Assembly (NCBI GenBank): GCA_002422505.1
Contig: DIVX01000037.1
Coordinates: 1 to 7,154, forward strand
Direction of reading: 5' to 3'
DNA: 7,154 bases
Origin: Desulfovibrio sp. UBA6121
Lineage (GTDB): Bacteria > Desulfobacterota > Desulfovibrionia > Desulfovibrionales > Desulfovibrionaceae
Part shown: positions 1 through 6,164 of the stretch, one piece after another
How positions within the stretch are numbered: the stretch's first letter is position 1
How the letters are laid out: every line of letters starts with the position of its first letter
Notes under the pieces: model-generated
Database searches by the model: none
Seen by the model: the letters and a program-made list of their open reading frames with translations, nothing else
Told to the model about the DNA's origin: nothing
Program-made: the position numbers and the translations under genes

Positions 1-55
1 GAACCCGCAACCTGCTGATTACAAGTCAGCTGCTCTGCCATTGAGCTACGCCAGC
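1..55 (-). tRNA. tRNA-Thr (anticodon UGU), 3' end cut off by the window edge
   Basis: On the minus strand the 5' acceptor half GCTGGCG (55-49) is followed by TA, a D arm with GCTC/GAGC stem (46-43 and 35-32), an anticodon stem GCTGA/TCAGC (30-26 and 18-14), a seven-base loop CTTGTAA (25-19) and the start of the T arm GCGGGTTC (8-1). The anticodon is TGT at 23-21, which reads ACA threonine codons. The remaining T arm, the 3' acceptor strand and any CCA lie outside the window, so acceptor pairing cannot be checked. All visible stems pair and the sequence resembles bacterial tRNA-Thr closely. Confidence 0.95.
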
Positions 56-68
56 GCGTGAACGAAGA

Positions 69-97
69 TGCATACGCGCTTCATCCACGGATTGCAA
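69..97 (-). promoter_or_regulatory. Candidate sigma-70 promoter for the tRNA-Thr gene
   Basis: On the minus strand TTGCAA (97-92) is followed after exactly 17 bases by TATGCA (74-69). Transcription would start near position 62 and leave a leader of about 7 bases before the tRNA 5' end at 55, a layout typical of tRNA promoters. The hexamers match consensus only 4/6 and 3/6. A second candidate lies upstream: TTGACA at 187-182 with TAGACA at 163-158, spacing 18, which has a perfect -35 and a poor -10. Either or both could drive the tRNA. The call rests on pattern matching alone. Confidence 0.35.
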
Positions 98-276
98 GGA
101 CTTTGTTCCCCCAGATGGCGCCGGGCCGTCCGCAATCCCTCGTTTCCAAGGCCGCTCTGTCTATTTTGTTTGCGGGCTTCTTGTCAACACCTTTCTTCCT
201 GCTGAGGGAAATATTCTTCCCAAAGGGCCAGCAACCCTTTGACGAACGCCGCGTTCCAACCTATTTCCCCACTGCC

Positions 277-1299
277 ATGCACACAAACACCACCACCCTG
301 CCCTTCGGCCCCGATGCCCCCTGGCTGGCCCCCCTGGCCGGCTATTCCGACCTGCCCTTCCGCACCCTGTGCCGCCAGTATGGCGCCGCCTGCGCCGTCA
401 CCGAGATGGTCAGCGTCAAGGGCCTGGTCTATGGCGGCTTCGGCACGGAGCGGCTGCTCTTGACCGCCGGGCCCGACACCCCCCTTGTGGTGCAGCTCTT
501 CGGCGCGGAGCCGGAGATCTACGAGCGCGCCATGCCCCTCCTCCTTGAGCGCGGCTTCACCCACTTCGACCTGAACGCGGGCTGCTCCGTGCGCAAGGTG
601 AACAAGAGCGGCTCCGGTTCGGCCCTTATGAGCCGCCCCGCCCTGCTGCTCAAAATCGTGGAGACCATGGTCAAGGCCGCCGGGCCGGGCCGGGTGGGCG
701 TCAAAATGCGCCTGGGCTTCACCCCCGGCGAGGAGAACTTCCTCGACCTTGGGCGCGCCCTGGAGGACCTGGGCGCAGGCTGGCTGACCCTGCACCCCCG
801 CACGGCCAAGCAGCTCTTCGGCGGGCAGGCCCGCTGGGAGGCCATCGGCGAGCTGGCGCAGGCGGTTGGCGTGCCGGTGCTGGCCAGCGGCGACCTGTTC
901 ACGGCCGAGGACGCGGCCCGCTGCCTTTCCGTTTCCGGCTGCGCCGGGGTGATGTTCGCCCGGGGCGCGCTCACCGACCCCATGATCTTCCAACGCCTCA
1001 AGGATGTGCTGGCCGGACGCGAAAGCGCGCCGCGCACCGCAGAAAGCCTGGCCGAGGCCGCGCTGACGCACATCCGCCTGTGCCAAGAGCTGGACCCCAC
1101 CCCGCGCGCCTTCCGCGCCCTGCGGGCCTTTTTGCCGCGCTACGCCAAGGGCTTCACCGGCATCCGCGCCCTGCGCCAGGCGCTCATCACCTGCCGCAAC
1201 TGGGACGAGCTTACGGCCATGGCCGCGCACATCGCCCACCTGGCTGCGGATGCCGCCCCCATTGACCACGCGGACATGCTGCAGGACTGCGGCGCGTAG
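277..1299 (+). CDS. dus: tRNA-dihydrouridine synthase (Dus family, DusB-like)
   Basis: This 340-residue protein is an FMN-dependent enzyme that reduces selected uridines in tRNA to dihydrouridine, using NADPH. The N-terminal half is a TIM barrel. Visible Dus signatures are APLAGYSDLPFR (18-29), TEM (42-44), the active-site segment around Cys103 in NAGCSVRKVNKSGSGSAL (the general acid in this family), LHPRT (172-176), VLASGD (201-206) and GVMFARGAL (224-232) for FMN phosphate binding. A helical tRNA-binding domain follows from about 250. KVN after the active site resembles DusB rather than DusA or DusC, but the subfamily is not certain. The family motif is GCP; here it is GCS. The start at 277 was chosen because family homology begins at about residue 9 from this ATG. 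The frame is open back to a GTG at 58, but that 73-codon extension has no family resemblance and would abut the tRNA. No strong ribosome binding site precedes 277. The gene is divergent from tRNA-Thr and 104 bases upstream of ispH. Confidence 0.9.
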   Translation: MHTNTTTLPFGPDAPWLAPLAGYSDLPFRTLCRQYGAACAVTEMVSVKGLVYGGFGTERLLLTAGPDTPLVVQLFGAEPEIYERAMPLLLERGFTHFDLNAGCSVRKVNKSGSGSALMSRPALLLKIVETMVKAAGPGRVGVKMRLGFTPGEENFLDLGRALEDLGAGWLTLHPRTAKQLFGGQARWEAIGELAQAVGVPVLASGDLFTAEDAARCLSVSGCAGVMFARGALTDPMIFQRLKDVLAGRESAPRTAESLAEAALTHIRLCQELDPTPRAFRALRAFLPRYAKGFTGIRALRQALITCRNWDELTAMAAHIAHLAADAAPIDHADMLQDCGA

Positions 1300-1323
1300 A
1301 CAAGCAACGAGCGCAGCTTGCGG

Positions 1324-1355
1324 TTGACTCGCCCCCCGGCCTGGGCAAGTATACC
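1324..1355 (+). promoter_or_regulatory. Candidate promoter for ispH-cheV
   Basis: In the 104-base gap after dus, TTGACT (1324-1329, 5/6 to the -35 consensus) is followed by TATACC (1350-1355, 4/6 to the -10). The spacing is 20 bases, longer than the optimal 17, which weakens the call. Transcription would begin near 1362, giving a leader of about 40 bases before ispH. No terminator was seen between dus and ispH, so read-through from dus is also likely. Confidence 0.35.
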
Positions 1356-1403
1356 GCACGCTTGCACCAGCGAAACGCATCCGCCCGGAAGGAGTTGCCC
1401 CCT

Positions 1404-2252
1404 ATGGAAGTTGTACGCGCCCGGCTGGCGGGCTTTTGCATGGGCGTGGGCCTGGCCCTCAAAAAACTCGACGCCCTGCTTGAGGACGGCGCAGAGCGCC
1501 CCACCTTCATGCTCGGCCCCATCATCCACAACCCGCAAGTGCTGGAGCATTACGCCGCGCGCGGCGTGGAACTGGCCAAGACCAGCGGCGACCTGCCCGA
1601 TGGCAGCCGCGTGGTCATCCGCGCCCATGGCATTCCCCGGCACGAGGAGCAGGCCCTGCTGGAGCGCGGCGTGGAGGTGGTGGACGCCACCTGCCCAAAG
1701 GTCAAGCGCGCGCAACTGCTTATTGGCGACGAAGCCGGGACGGGGCGGACGCTCTTGCTCTTCGGCGAGGACGACCACCCGGAGGTGCGCGGCCTGCTGA
1801 GCTACGCCGGGCCAGACGCCTTTGTCTTCGAAACCCGCGAGGAACTGGCCCAGCATTCCCTGGACCCTGCCGCAAGCTATTTTCTTGCCGCGCAAACCAC
1901 TCAGGACCGGCAGGGATTCCTGCGCATTCAGCAGGACCTGGCCATGCGCCTGCCCGGCGGAGTGCCTGCTTTGGAGACCATCTGCGACGCTACGCGCCTG
2001 CGCCAGGACGAGGCCATCCGGCTTGCGGGCCAGTGCGATTGCGTCGTTGTGGCCGGGGGCAAGGCCAGCGGCAACACGCGCAGGCTCTCGCAGGTAATCG
2101 AGGCCGTGGGCACTTCCACTGTGCTGGTGGAAACCGTTGACGACCTGAACTCGGATGCATTACTACAATATAAGCGGATGGGCTTAACTGCGGGAGCATC
2201 CACGCCGAAAAGCATCATTGACGACATTGAAGCCTACCTTCGCGCCTTGTAG
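1404..2252 (+). CDS. ispH: 4-hydroxy-3-methylbut-2-enyl diphosphate reductase (IspH/LytB)
   Basis: IspH is the last enzyme of the MEP (non-mevalonate) pathway. It reduces HMBPP to isopentenyl and dimethylallyl diphosphate in the cytoplasm, using a [4Fe-4S] cluster. All known key residues are visible in this 282-residue protein: cluster cysteines Cys12 (GFCMGV), Cys97 (DATCPKV) and Cys194 (TICDAT); substrate-binding His42 (IIHNPQ), His75 (RAHGIP) and His125; the catalytic glutamate Glu127 in HPEV; the QTT motif (164-166); Ser222 and Asn224 in KASGN; and Ser266 in LTAGAST. The length is slightly under the Escherichia coli enzyme (316). The start at 1404 is set by a strong GGAAGGAG Shine-Dalgarno sequence at 1387-1394, 9 bases upstream. 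An in-frame ATG at 1362 would add 14 residues, but it has no such site and lies before the conserved N terminus. cheV begins 29 bases downstream, so the two are probably co-transcribed. Confidence 0.97.
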   Translation: MEVVRARLAGFCMGVGLALKKLDALLEDGAERPTFMLGPIIHNPQVLEHYAARGVELAKTSGDLPDGSRVVIRAHGIPRHEEQALLERGVEVVDATCPKVKRAQLLIGDEAGTGRTLLLFGEDDHPEVRGLLSYAGPDAFVFETREELAQHSLDPAASYFLAAQTTQDRQGFLRIQQDLAMRLPGGVPALETICDATRLRQDEAIRLAGQCDCVVVAGGKASGNTRRLSQVIEAVGTSTVLVETVDDLNSDALLQYKRMGLTAGASTPKSIIDDIEAYLRAL

Positions 2253-2281
2253 CTTCTGAACCGCCCACGCACGGAGCCGCC

Positions 2282-3253
2282 ATGAGCACAAATATGACCA
2301 ATATTCTTCTTGAGGCCGGAACCAACGAACTCGAGATTGTTGAATTCTACCTTGAGGAGCCGAACCCCGATGGTGGCGAGCCGTATCGCGGCTATTACGG
2401 CGTCAACGTGGCCAAGGTGCTGGAGATCATCCGCCTGCCGCGCATTACCGAAATGCCCCAGGTCTCGCATCCTTCGGTGCTTGGAGCCTTCAATCTGCGT
2501 TCGCAAATCATCCCCCTGGTCGATCTTGGCCTCTGGCTCAAGAAGAAACGCCACGACTCCGAACCGCCCAAGGTCATCGTCTGCGAGTTCAACAACGTCA
2601 CCACGGCTTTTCTCGTCAGCGGCGTCAACCGCATCCACCGCATCAGCTGGGAAGAGGTGGAGGCGCCCAACAAATACATGTCGTCGCTGGCCTCCAACTC
2701 CATCACCGGCGTGGTGCGCCTGGAAGGCCGCATCATCTTCCTGCTCGACCTGGAGAAGATTGTGGCCGAGCTGAACCCGGAACTTGGCCTGCGCTTCGAC
2801 GAGAACGTTACCTGGGAGGCCGGGGTGCAGTACCGCGCCCTCATCGCCGACGACTCCACCCTCATCCGCGAGATGATCGGCGACCTGCTGCACCGCGCCA
2901 ATTTCCTGGTGGAAAAGACCAACCACGGCGGCGAGTGCTGGGACCGCCTGCTGCACATCAAGCAGATCGCCGAGGCGGAGAACCGCCCGGTGACCGACTA
3001 CGTGCAGGTGGTCATCTCCGACATCGAGATGCCCAACATGGACGGGCACAACCTCACCAAGCGCATCAAGGACGATCCGGTGCTTAAGCAATTGCCGGTG
3101 GTGCTCTTCTCCTCCATCATCACCGACAAGCTGCGCCACAAGGGCGAGGCAGTGGGCGCCGACGACCAGATCAGCAAGCCGGAGATAACCCACGTGGCCA
3201 AGCGCGCCGTGGACCTCATCAAGAGCCGCATCGCCGAGGCGGCAACGGCCTAA
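2282..3253 (+). CDS. cheV: Chemotaxis coupling protein CheV (CheW domain plus receiver domain)
   Basis: CheV links chemoreceptors to the CheA kinase through a CheW-like domain and tunes the signal through phosphorylation of its receiver domain. In this 323-residue protein the CheW domain spans about 15-170; recognisable parts are YYGVNVAKVLEII, the VLGAFNLRSQIIPLVDL strand region, and VVRLEGRIIFLLDLEKIV. The receiver domain spans about 184-316: acidic pocket Asp190-Asp191, phosphoacceptor Asp247 in ISDIEMPNMDG, switch Ser277 in VLFSS, and Lys299 in SKPE. All catalytic residues of a working receiver are present. The length is normal for CheV. The ATG at 2282 has GGAG at 2273-2276, 5 bases upstream. 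It follows ispH by only 29 bases and is closed by a terminator 21 bases after its stop. No other chemotaxis gene is in the window, so it is an orphan adaptor here. Which receptor it serves cannot be told. Confidence 0.95.
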   Translation: MSTNMTNILLEAGTNELEIVEFYLEEPNPDGGEPYRGYYGVNVAKVLEIIRLPRITEMPQVSHPSVLGAFNLRSQIIPLVDLGLWLKKKRHDSEPPKVIVCEFNNVTTAFLVSGVNRIHRISWEEVEAPNKYMSSLASNSITGVVRLEGRIIFLLDLEKIVAELNPELGLRFDENVTWEAGVQYRALIADDSTLIREMIGDLLHRANFLVEKTNHGGECWDRLLHIKQIAEAENRPVTDYVQVVISDIEMPNMDGHNLTKRIKDDPVLKQLPVVLFSSIITDKLRHKGEAVGADDQISKPEITHVAKRAVDLIKSRIAEAATA

Positions 3254-3273
3254 GCCCCTACACATCAACAAGC

Positions 3274-3314
3274 AAAACGCCCGGCTCCCTGTACAAGGAA
3301 CCGGGCGTTTTTTT
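3274..3314 (+). terminator. Intrinsic terminator after cheV, probably bidirectional
   Basis: AAAACGCCCGG (3274-3284) pairs perfectly with CCGGGCGTTTT (3301-3311). Inside, after one C-A mismatch, TCC (3286-3288) pairs with GGA (3297-3299), leaving an 8-base loop. Seven T residues (3308-3314) follow on the plus strand, 21 bases past the cheV stop. Read on the minus strand the same hairpin is followed by four T residues. It could therefore also end the convergent Nramp operon, whose stop codon is at 3436. The rest of the gap up to 3435 holds no gene that I can support. Confidence 0.9.
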
Positions 3315-3435
3315 GCGGGCTTCGGCGCAGCGCAAATGAGACCGGGAACGACACCCCGGCACCCCACCTTTACGCTGTTGCCCTGGATAAAGAACGAACA
3401 GCCAAGGGAGGTTGCGGCGCAGCTCCCGGCGCGTC

Positions 3436-4722
3436 TCAGCGTCCCATCAGCAGGGCGATGAAGCCGGGATGGAGGATGTCGAGGGTCATGACCAGGGTAA
3501 GGGCCAGAACGATGACAACCGTTCCCCAGGCGATGACGTTGAACACCGGGCCGTTCACGTAGTCGCCCATGAGGCGCTTGTCGTTGATGAGCCGCAGCAT
3601 GAAGATGAGCACAAAGGGCAGCACCGCGCCGTTCACCACCTGAGAGATATACATAATGGCGATGAGCGGGGCCTCCGGCCAGAGGATGACCCCGGCGGAC
3701 ACGGCGATGATCAGCGTGAACAGCCAGAAGAACTGCGGCGCCTCGCGGAAGTCCTTGTCCACGCCGAGCTCCCAGCCCATGCCCTCGCAAATGTAATAGG
3801 CGGTGGAAAGCGGCAGCACGCAGGCGGCGAAGATGGACGCGTTGAACAGCCCCACGGCGAAGAGTCCCGTGGCGTATTCGCCCACCAGCGGGGTGAGCGC
3901 CATGGCCGCGTCGGCGGCGGTGTCTATTTTGACCCCGGCCTTAAAGATGGTGGCGGCGCAGGCCACCACGATGAAGAACGCCACCACGATGGCCATGATG
4001 CAGCCCACGATGACATCCAGCCGCGAGAAGGCGTAGTCCTCTTTGGTAATGCCCTTCTCCACCACGGAGGCCTGCTGGTAAAACTGCATCCACGGGGCGA
4101 TGGTGGTGCCGATGACGCCGATCATCATGGTGACGGAACTGGGGGTGACGTGCATGTCCGGCACGACCGAGGCGTGCAGCACCTCGCCCCAGTCCGGGCC
4201 GCTCATGACCGCCGCCACGGGATAGGCCACGTAGACCACGCAGGCCACCAGGAAGACCTTCTCCACAATGCGGTACGAACCCTTGACGATGAGCAGCCAC
4301 ACGGCCACCGCGCCCAGCGGCACGGAGATGTACTTGCTGACCCCGAACAATTCCATGCTGGCGGCAATACCTGCAAACTCGCTCACGGTATTGCCCAGGT
4401 TGGTCAGCAGCAGGGCGATCATGACATAAAAAGTGATCTTGACGCCGAAGCTCTCGCGGATGAGGTCCGACAGGCCCTTGCCCGTCACCGCGCCCATGCG
4501 CGCGCACATCTCCTGCACCACCACCAGGGCCACGGTGGTCGGCAGCATCATCCACAAAAGCGACATGCCGAACTGTGCGCCCGCCAGGGAATAGGTGGTG
4601 ATGCCGCCCGCGTCGTTGTCCACGTTGGCGGTGATGATGCCCGGCCCCAGCAAGGCCAGAAACAGCATGATGTTCCTGCGGTTCAGCTTGCCCAGGGGCG
4701 AAAGGATGGAAGAAAAGCTCAT
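3436..4722 (-). CDS. Nramp-superfamily divalent cation transporter, variant ligand set (NRMT-like, probably Mg2+)
   Basis: This 428-residue inner-membrane carrier has the LeuT fold of the SLC11/Nramp family, with about 11 hydrophobic segments after a short N-terminal cytosolic stretch. Family identity comes from LALLGPGIITANVDNDAGG (residues 22-40, TM1), the TGKGLSDLIRE loop (80-90), and GVIGTTIAPWMQFY (202-215, TM6). In classical Mn/Fe Nramps TM1 carries DPGN and TM6 carries MPH. Here the Asp is kept (Asp37), but the Asn ligand is Gly40, the Met ligand is Ala209 and the His is Trp211. The methionine is known to favour transition metals over Ca2+ and Mg2+, so its loss suggests an alkaline-earth substrate, as in described NRAMP-related Mg2+ transporters. 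That specificity is inferred. The start at 4722 lies 18 bases after the stop of the upstream soluble MgtE-like gene, with no strong ribosome binding site, suggesting translational coupling. The symbol mntH is avoided because Mn2+ transport is doubtful. Confidence 0.9.
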   Translation of the reverse strand: MSFSSILSPLGKLNRRNIMLFLALLGPGIITANVDNDAGGITTYSLAGAQFGMSLLWMMLPTTVALVVVQEMCARMGAVTGKGLSDLIRESFGVKITFYVMIALLLTNLGNTVSEFAGIAASMELFGVSKYISVPLGAVAVWLLIVKGSYRIVEKVFLVACVVYVAYPVAAVMSGPDWGEVLHASVVPDMHVTPSSVTMMIGVIGTTIAPWMQFYQQASVVEKGITKEDYAFSRLDVIVGCIMAIVVAFFIVVACAATIFKAGVKIDTAADAAMALTPLVGEYATGLFAVGLFNASIFAACVLPLSTAYYICEGMGWELGVDKDFREAPQFFWLFTLIIAVSAGVILWPEAPLIAIMYISQVVNGAVLPFVLIFMLRLINDKRLMGDYVNGPVFNVIAWGTVVIVLALTLVMTLDILHPGFIALLMGR

Positions 4723-4740
4723 GCAGCGGCCGCCTGAAGG

Positions 4741-6018
4741 CTAGAAGTTGCGCAGGGCCTTGTACTGTTTCCAGCGCAGGGCAAAGGGCAAAAAATGTTC
4801 AATGATGTCGTCGGAGGTGACGATTCCGGCCATCTTGCCGTTCTGCTCCAGCACGGGCACGGCGGCCAGCTTGTACTGCACCACCAGCTCCAGCACTTCC
4901 TCCAGGGAGGAATCCACCTGCACGGTCTTGGGGTTGCGGCTCATCAGCCCGGCCACCGGGTCGGACCCGCGAGCCAGCAGCACCCGCTTGAGGCTCAGCA
5001 CGCCAAGCAACTGCTCCTCCGGGTCGAGCACATAGATATAGTAGATGGAGTCCATCTCCGCGCCGAGCAGCCGCACCTGACGCAGGGCGTCGTCCACCGT
5101 GGCCTCCGGGTGGACGAAAAGATATTCGTTGTTCATCAGGCCGCCGGCGGAGTCGTCCTCGTGCTCCAGAAGCTCTTGAACCTTCTCCGCGTCCTCGGGG
5201 TCCATCTGGGCCAGCAGTTCCTGGGCCTTCTCGTCCGGCAGCTCGGCCAGCACATCGGCGGCTTCGTCGGGCGGCATCTCCTCCAGCACGTCGGCCGCGT
5301 GGGAGCTGTCCATCTGGGACAGCAGGCGGCTCGAATCCTCCGGCTCCATTTCACCCATGGCCTCGCCCGCCGCCTCCACGTCGATGGAGTTGAGCACGGC
5401 GGAAACGTTGCGGTGCGGCAGCTGGGCCAAAATGTTGGCCAAGTCGGCCGGGTGCATGTCGGAAAGCTTGTCGCGGGTCACGGTGAGGGTGAGCTGGCTC
5501 AAGTTGGCGTCCAGCGGCTGCACCAGAAGCCAGTCTATCTCTTTGGGCGCAAGCTTGCGCTTAAGCACCCCGCCGAGAAAATCCCAGGCGTTCAGGTATC
5601 CCAGCCTGCGCAGAATGCCCCGGAAGCCCACATCCACTGCGGAAAGGCACAGCCCGCCGGAGGCCAGGGCCAGCTTCAGGTCGTTCACGCGCACCACGCG
5701 CGCGCCATCCACGTCCACAATCTGCTTGTCCAGAATGTCGCGGCGCATGAGCACCTCACTCTCGGATTCAGGCAGATCGGGCAGGGCCTCGGGCTCGCCC
5801 TTGAGCGAAACCACCACATCGTTGAACATGGCCAGGTCGTTGAAGGCCACGCGGCGGGTTGCGCGGGCAGACTTCACCAGCACGTGGTGCACCACCGGCA
5901 GGGGATCGCCGGGGCTCATGGCCACATCAAAAAGCCGCCCAACCTCACGGCCGGAGCGGCTGATGACGGGGCGGTCCAAAACCGCGCTCAAAAACAGATC
6001 TTTTGCGTGCTGGGACAT
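4741..6018 (-). CDS. Soluble PRC-barrel / MgtE N-domain / CBS-pair protein, probable Mg2+ sensor for the adjacent Nramp carrier
   Basis: This 425-residue protein has no membrane segment. From the N terminus it shows a PRC-barrel-like domain (about 8-75, with DRPVISRSGREVGRLFDV), a second PRC-like segment (about 92-165, with LDKQIVDVDGARVVRVNDL), an MgtE intracellular N domain of acidic helical repeats (about 185-285; DLANILAQLP, AADVLEEMPPDEAADVLAEL), and a CBS pair (about 290-410). The junction SAGGLM (290-295) matches the N/CBS junction of MgtE magnesium channels. The protein ends at residue 425, where MgtE would continue into its plug helix and pore. In MgtE these cytosolic domains bind Mg2+ and close the channel when Mg2+ is plentiful. 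Here they probably regulate the Nramp-type carrier encoded 18 bases downstream, which is inference. The start at 6018 is fixed by a GGGGAGG site (6030-6024) 5 bases upstream. The frame is open to 6090, but that extension has no support. Confidence 0.9.
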   Translation of the reverse strand: MSQHAKDLFLSAVLDRPVISRSGREVGRLFDVAMSPGDPLPVVHHVLVKSARATRRVAFNDLAMFNDVVVSLKGEPEALPDLPESESEVLMRRDILDKQIVDVDGARVVRVNDLKLALASGGLCLSAVDVGFRGILRRLGYLNAWDFLGGVLKRKLAPKEIDWLLVQPLDANLSQLTLTVTRDKLSDMHPADLANILAQLPHRNVSAVLNSIDVEAAGEAMGEMEPEDSSRLLSQMDSSHAADVLEEMPPDEAADVLAELPDEKAQELLAQMDPEDAEKVQELLEHEDDSAGGLMNNEYLFVHPEATVDDALRQVRLLGAEMDSIYYIYVLDPEEQLLGVLSLKRVLLARGSDPVAGLMSRNPKTVQVDSSLEEVLELVVQYKLAAVPVLEQNGKMAGIVTSDDIIEHFLPFALRWKQYKALRNF

Positions 6019-6027
6019 ACTGGCCTC

Positions 6028-6041
6028 CCCAGGCGCCTGGG
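6028..6041. promoter_or_regulatory. 14-base perfect palindrome overlapping the ribosome binding site of the MgtE-like gene
   Basis: CCCAGGCGCCTGGG is its own reverse complement, and its end overlaps the GGGGAGG Shine-Dalgarno (6030-6024) of the MgtE-like gene. As DNA it could be an operator. As RNA it could form a small CCCAG/CTGGG hairpin with a GCGC loop that hides part of the ribosome binding site. In GC-rich DNA a chance palindrome is possible. No convincing -35/-10 pair was seen in 6042-6127. Confidence 0.3.
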
Positions 6042-6127
6042 CGCACTCAGCGGTGATCGGGAAACACAAAAGACCGGCAGCCCGCAACAAAGCGGACTCC
6101 GGTGGCCTGGGTGCCGCCGGGCTTCAA

Positions 6128-6148
6128 GGCCGGTTAAAACAACCGGCC
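6128..6148 (-). terminator. Perfect 8-bp hairpin after tatA, possible terminator
   Basis: GGCCGGTT (6128-6135) and AACCGGCC (6141-6148) form a perfect 8-bp stem with a 5-base loop, 16 bases past the tatA stop codon. On the minus strand only two T residues follow the stem, so it is not a classical strong intrinsic terminator. It may be a weak terminator or an RNA 3'-end stabiliser separating tatA from the Mg2+ operon. Confidence 0.4.
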
Positions 6149-6164
6149 ACGGCGCGGCGGCGCG

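Noticed and set aside
184..1380. Minus-strand 398-codon frame opposite dus
   Set aside because: It is antisense to a recognisable Dus enzyme, and its composition (Ala, Gly, Gln and His) fits a shadow frame with no motifs.
3312..3359. Additional small hairpins after the cheV terminator (TTTGCG/CGCAAA and CCGGG/CCCGG)
   Set aside because: The stems are only 5-6 bp with no T run on either strand. They may be chance pairing in GC-rich spacer.
2234..3790. Long minus-strand open frame (518 codons) across cheV and the convergent gap
   Set aside because: It is antisense to a clear cheV with all its motifs, has low-complexity His/Val/Gly-rich composition, and runs through the terminator. It is a GC-rich shadow frame.
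3412..4737. Plus-strand 441-codon frame opposite the Nramp gene
   Set aside because: The translation is His/Gly/Asp-rich with no fold or motif. The opposite strand encodes an unambiguous membrane carrier with Nramp motifs.
6019..6164. Possible M-box or other Mg2+ riboswitch ahead of the Mg2+ operon
   Set aside because: The gap is about 146 bases, part of it taken by the tatA hairpin, and I see none of the long conserved helices of such riboswitches.
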